Source of the DNA: Trichobilharzia regenti
Lineage: Eukaryota > Platyhelminthes > Trematoda > Strigeidida > Schistosomatidae
Direction of reading: 5' to 3'
DNA: 64,000 nt
Assembly: GCA_944472135.2 (NCBI GenBank)
Contig: OX235270.1
Location: 149,559,632 to 149,623,631, forward strand
The position numbers and the translations under genes are program-made. Below, piece by piece: positions 61,706 through 64,000 of this stretch (positions are counted from its first letter, which is position 1; every line of letters starts with the position of its first letter). The notes beneath the pieces are model-generated. The model did no database searches. It was given only the letters and a program-made list of their open reading frames with translations, and had not been told where the DNA came from.

Positions 61706-61772
<67 letters not shown>
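61706..61772. repeat. (TA)n microsatellite immediately after the RAB3GAP1 stop
   Basis: A TA run of nearly 70 bp begins at the stop codon and forms the start of the 3' untranslated region. Confidence 0.92.
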
Positions 61773-61778
<6 letters not shown>

Positions 61779-61902
61779 GTTAGTATTATTATTGCCTTTT
61801 GTATCTGTGAGATAATGTGGTTCGTATTTATAGTTGTTTTGTATTATCGGATTGCTGCTGACTGCGGTATAATAATAATAGTAATAGCAATAATAATAAT
61901 AA

Positions 61903-61910
61903 CAATAAAA
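61903..61910 (+). terminator. Candidate polyadenylation signal of RAB3GAP1
   Basis: AATAAAAA about 200 bp after the stop codon, downstream of an (AAT)n tract. No other evidence for the cleavage site. Confidence 0.4.
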
Positions 61911-62701
61911 AAGAGACCACCTTGACACTAGTTCTCTTTTCTTTTTCTTATTTGTCTTTTTACCTGATGTGATAACGTGAGCTGTAATTATTTTATAGTC
62001 CTTCTTCTTCTTCAGTATTTTGACAATTTTTCCGTCCTTTTGTAACTTTATACTCACTATTTATTATTTTTAGAATCCCCAACTACAAAGCTTAATATTT
62101 TTAAAATGAATACTGAACTTTTGTTTGAATATATACACATACATATTTATACTGTCTTTGTGTTTGTATGTTTGAATTTTGTAGTATTTCCGCATATTTT
62201 CTTCTTTTGCTTTTTATTCCCAGTATTTTACTTTGTCTTGGGGTGTGGTTGGTGGTGGGGGTCGGATAAACTAGATAAGACTATGTAGAGATTGTTTGTT
62301 TAATAGTTCTCTGAGCTTTGATACTTGCTTGATACATCCATATTTCATCACTAAGCTTAACGATATCATCTTCAGCATATGTATGTCTGAAGATATTTCT
62401 CCGTCTGTGGATGAAACTCTGTGCATCGAGTATCAAAGCTGGAAAAATATCAAACAATATCTATCCTCATCCTGAGGCACAAAGGTTTTCTGTTAGTATT
62501 ATTATTTATTTATTATATACATCTCCATTCCAGTGCGTCTTTCTCTGTCAATTGTGAAAATGCATAGAGTAGAGGATTCATTCTGCATCTAATTGTATCA
62601 TAAGAGATATTAATTAATCGTGAATTTAATATAAAAAAAAAATTAAAGTCTGTTGTTCACTTTTTGTTGGTTTTTGTAGCGTGTCATAATTTATAATAAT
62701 G

Positions 62702-62938
62702 GGTTTTTTTTCCTTTTACGTTCCTAGTGAAACATATGGCTTCAAGCTAGAGGCTTGAAGTTTTGGTAGCAGTGGTGTTTATTTTTATGGGATGGAGTGG
62801 CTGGCCTCATTCCCAACCTTCTCTCTTTTTCAGTCTTATTCTTGGCTTAGCAAGTTAGAGGAGAGCGTAGGCCGGGGATTGAACCGAACCATATGAGGCG
62901 TGGTCGGTGAGCATTCTACCTCTGTGCCACTGACGCAC
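62702..62938 (-). mobile_element. S1 SINE with 8-bp TSD
   Basis: The complement of the S1 tail (ACGTTCCTAGTGAAACATAT) is followed by the body (GGCCTCATTCCCAACCTTCT), a damaged B box (GGGGATTGAACC) and the head. TAATAATG flanks it at 62694-62701 and 62939-62946. Confidence 0.85.
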
Positions 62939-63094
62939 TAATAATGAATTAGGGATTACATTTTTTTCTGGTAAATAGTATGAGGCTAACATATCACGTG
63001 GGTTTGATATCAATAAACAGTACAGATTTCCTCAATAAGACAGAGACCATTCCCCCTGCTGTTTGCTTCGCTTTAAGAACTCTACAGCTAATGT

Positions 63095-63205
63095 CATCCC
63101 CGACTCCACCAGTCAAAACTCCTCATTGAGACATCGGGACACTAATTACTGATGAGTACCAAACTTGGACGAAACATCAGCCCAGTGCTTTTTATTTTTT
63201 CTACT
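63095..63205 (+). ncRNA. Hammerhead-like segment with intact CUGAUGA and GAAA
   Basis: At 63136-63189: CACTAATTA, CTGATGA, GTAC, loop CAAACTT, GGAC, GAAAC, ATCAGC, CCAGTGC. The conserved CUGANGA and GAAA are both present, unlike the S2 SINE copies. Stem II has one mismatch and stem I is weak (CACT/AGTG). It is probably a remnant of an S2-type element. Confidence 0.55.
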
Positions 63206-63856
63206 TTGAAATTAATTGGATTTCCGTACTAACCTAAGGTTTGGTTAACAATACGTCACCACACTTTAAATTATTATGAGAAGACTGGATAGTGGCATAG
63301 TTTGCTAACAAGGAAATTAAATTAAAAACATCCATAGAGTTTCCTTTGACAGGCTCTGACAAAGAATCTTTTTAAGATTTTCTCTTTTTCGTTAGTTTAT
63401 GAAATATGAAGGTGTAAATGAAATACTTATGGTTAGGTTTGGAATAAGTCTGATTTTTACGAGTTTCCTGTTCATGATTTTAATATAGACATCAAATTTC
63501 CACACATACTAATTGCAGTTTTCTACATTTTTTGTGTAGGAATAAAATTAACTTAACTGGTGGACTGAGAGGGGAGATTTTAATCTTCTGGAATTTACGT
63601 CAAAAGAGAAAATGATTTACACTTCATTATGAATGACACCATTACTGCTATCGCCTTGTTTTTCTTTTGGCTTTTAGTCGCCTTATATGCTTGTTACTCA
63701 CTTCATAGTTACTCATAAGTGCGATTCCAAATACTTTGCAACACGAATAGATTTTAAGCCAATGGTGATAATTTGTAAGACACAAAAAGTCGAAGATTCA
63801 AGACAATTGACCAATTTGAAAACCGATATCAGACAGAAAATATTTGGAAGCTGAAA
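63206..63856 (+). other. Downstream intergenic sequence, no feature recognised
   Basis: AT-rich, no coding signal or known repeat. Confidence 0.4.

Positions 63857-63931
<75 letters not shown>
63857..63931. repeat. (AT)n(GA)n compound microsatellite
   Basis: About 48 bp of AT dinucleotides followed by about 26 bp of GA. Confidence 0.95.
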
Positions 63932-64000
63932 TAGTGAGACAATAATCGATTTAGGTTTACTGGAGAGATAAACATTTTCAGAATCCTGACTATAAGAAGT

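Noticed and set aside
61680..62057. Minus-strand open frame with a long YI repeat
   Set aside because: It is translation of the (TA)n microsatellite in the RAB3GAP1 3' region.
1..64000. CRISPR arrays, bacterial operons, rRNA genes
   Set aside because: No regularly spaced direct repeats with unique spacers, no Shine-Dalgarno-spaced gene sets and no rRNA signature were seen. The DNA is plainly eukaryotic.

Overview
The window looks like intron-rich, AT-rich DNA of a trematode flatworm, most likely a schistosome. I infer this from the repeat set: an SR2-like RTE retrotransposon, tRNA-headed SINEs of the Smα type with hammerhead-ribozyme-like segments, Penelope-like elements with a GIY-YIG domain, and Ty3/Gypsy elements. 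The species cannot be fixed from sequence alone.

One host gene spans almost the whole window on the + strand: an orthologue of RAB3GAP1, the catalytic subunit of the Rab3 GTPase-activating complex. I can place 17 exons between 209 and 61705. Every splice junction keeps the reading frame, giving 824 codons plus a stop. The first exon or exons lie upstream of the window. The terminal exon ends in the family's diagnostic C-terminal block (PQR...L.GSFS.DT.FF). One conserved block of roughly 150 residues, which in the human protein holds the RWYSPRDY segment and the reported catalytic arginine, was not found between the exons at 43632-43802 and 45014-45142.

The introns are filled with retroelements, often nested. 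Main layout: 1.8-4.3 kb RTE-like family B copy split by a SINE; 4.9-8.0 kb SR2-like element (-) with endonuclease and RT; 8.6-10.1 kb hammerhead motif, SINE and Penelope-like relic; 10.3-16.1 kb family B copy (-) interrupted by Gypsy copy 1; 16-24 kb LTR remnants, SINEs and family B ends; 24.7-26.8 kb Penelope-like relic with a nested SINE; 29-30.4 kb empty-site counterpart of the Gypsy 1 target; 32.5-38.1 kb non-LTR family C copy (-) interrupted by Gypsy copy 2, which has an intact 1279-residue gag-pol and LTRs identical by eye; 39.2-40.8 kb second family C copy (+); 44-47.3 kb Penelope-like pieces; 47.6 kb solo LTR; 48.4-49.1 kb inverted pair of hammerhead-type SINEs; 50.9-54.0 kb Penelope-like element with inverted flanking copies; 57-58.9 kb decayed SR2-like element; 60.0-61.3 kb family B copy with a 12-bp target-site duplication; then the last exon and 3' flank.

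The elements interact. The common SINE shares its 3' tail with the SR2-like RTE, which suggests RTE machinery mobilises it. Another SINE copy has a tail like family C. I found no CRISPR array, operon or bacterial-type system, and no wholly new gene system. The most interesting signals are the hammerhead-like motifs in several families, the nested insertions with readable target-site duplications, and the missing RAB3GAP1 block.
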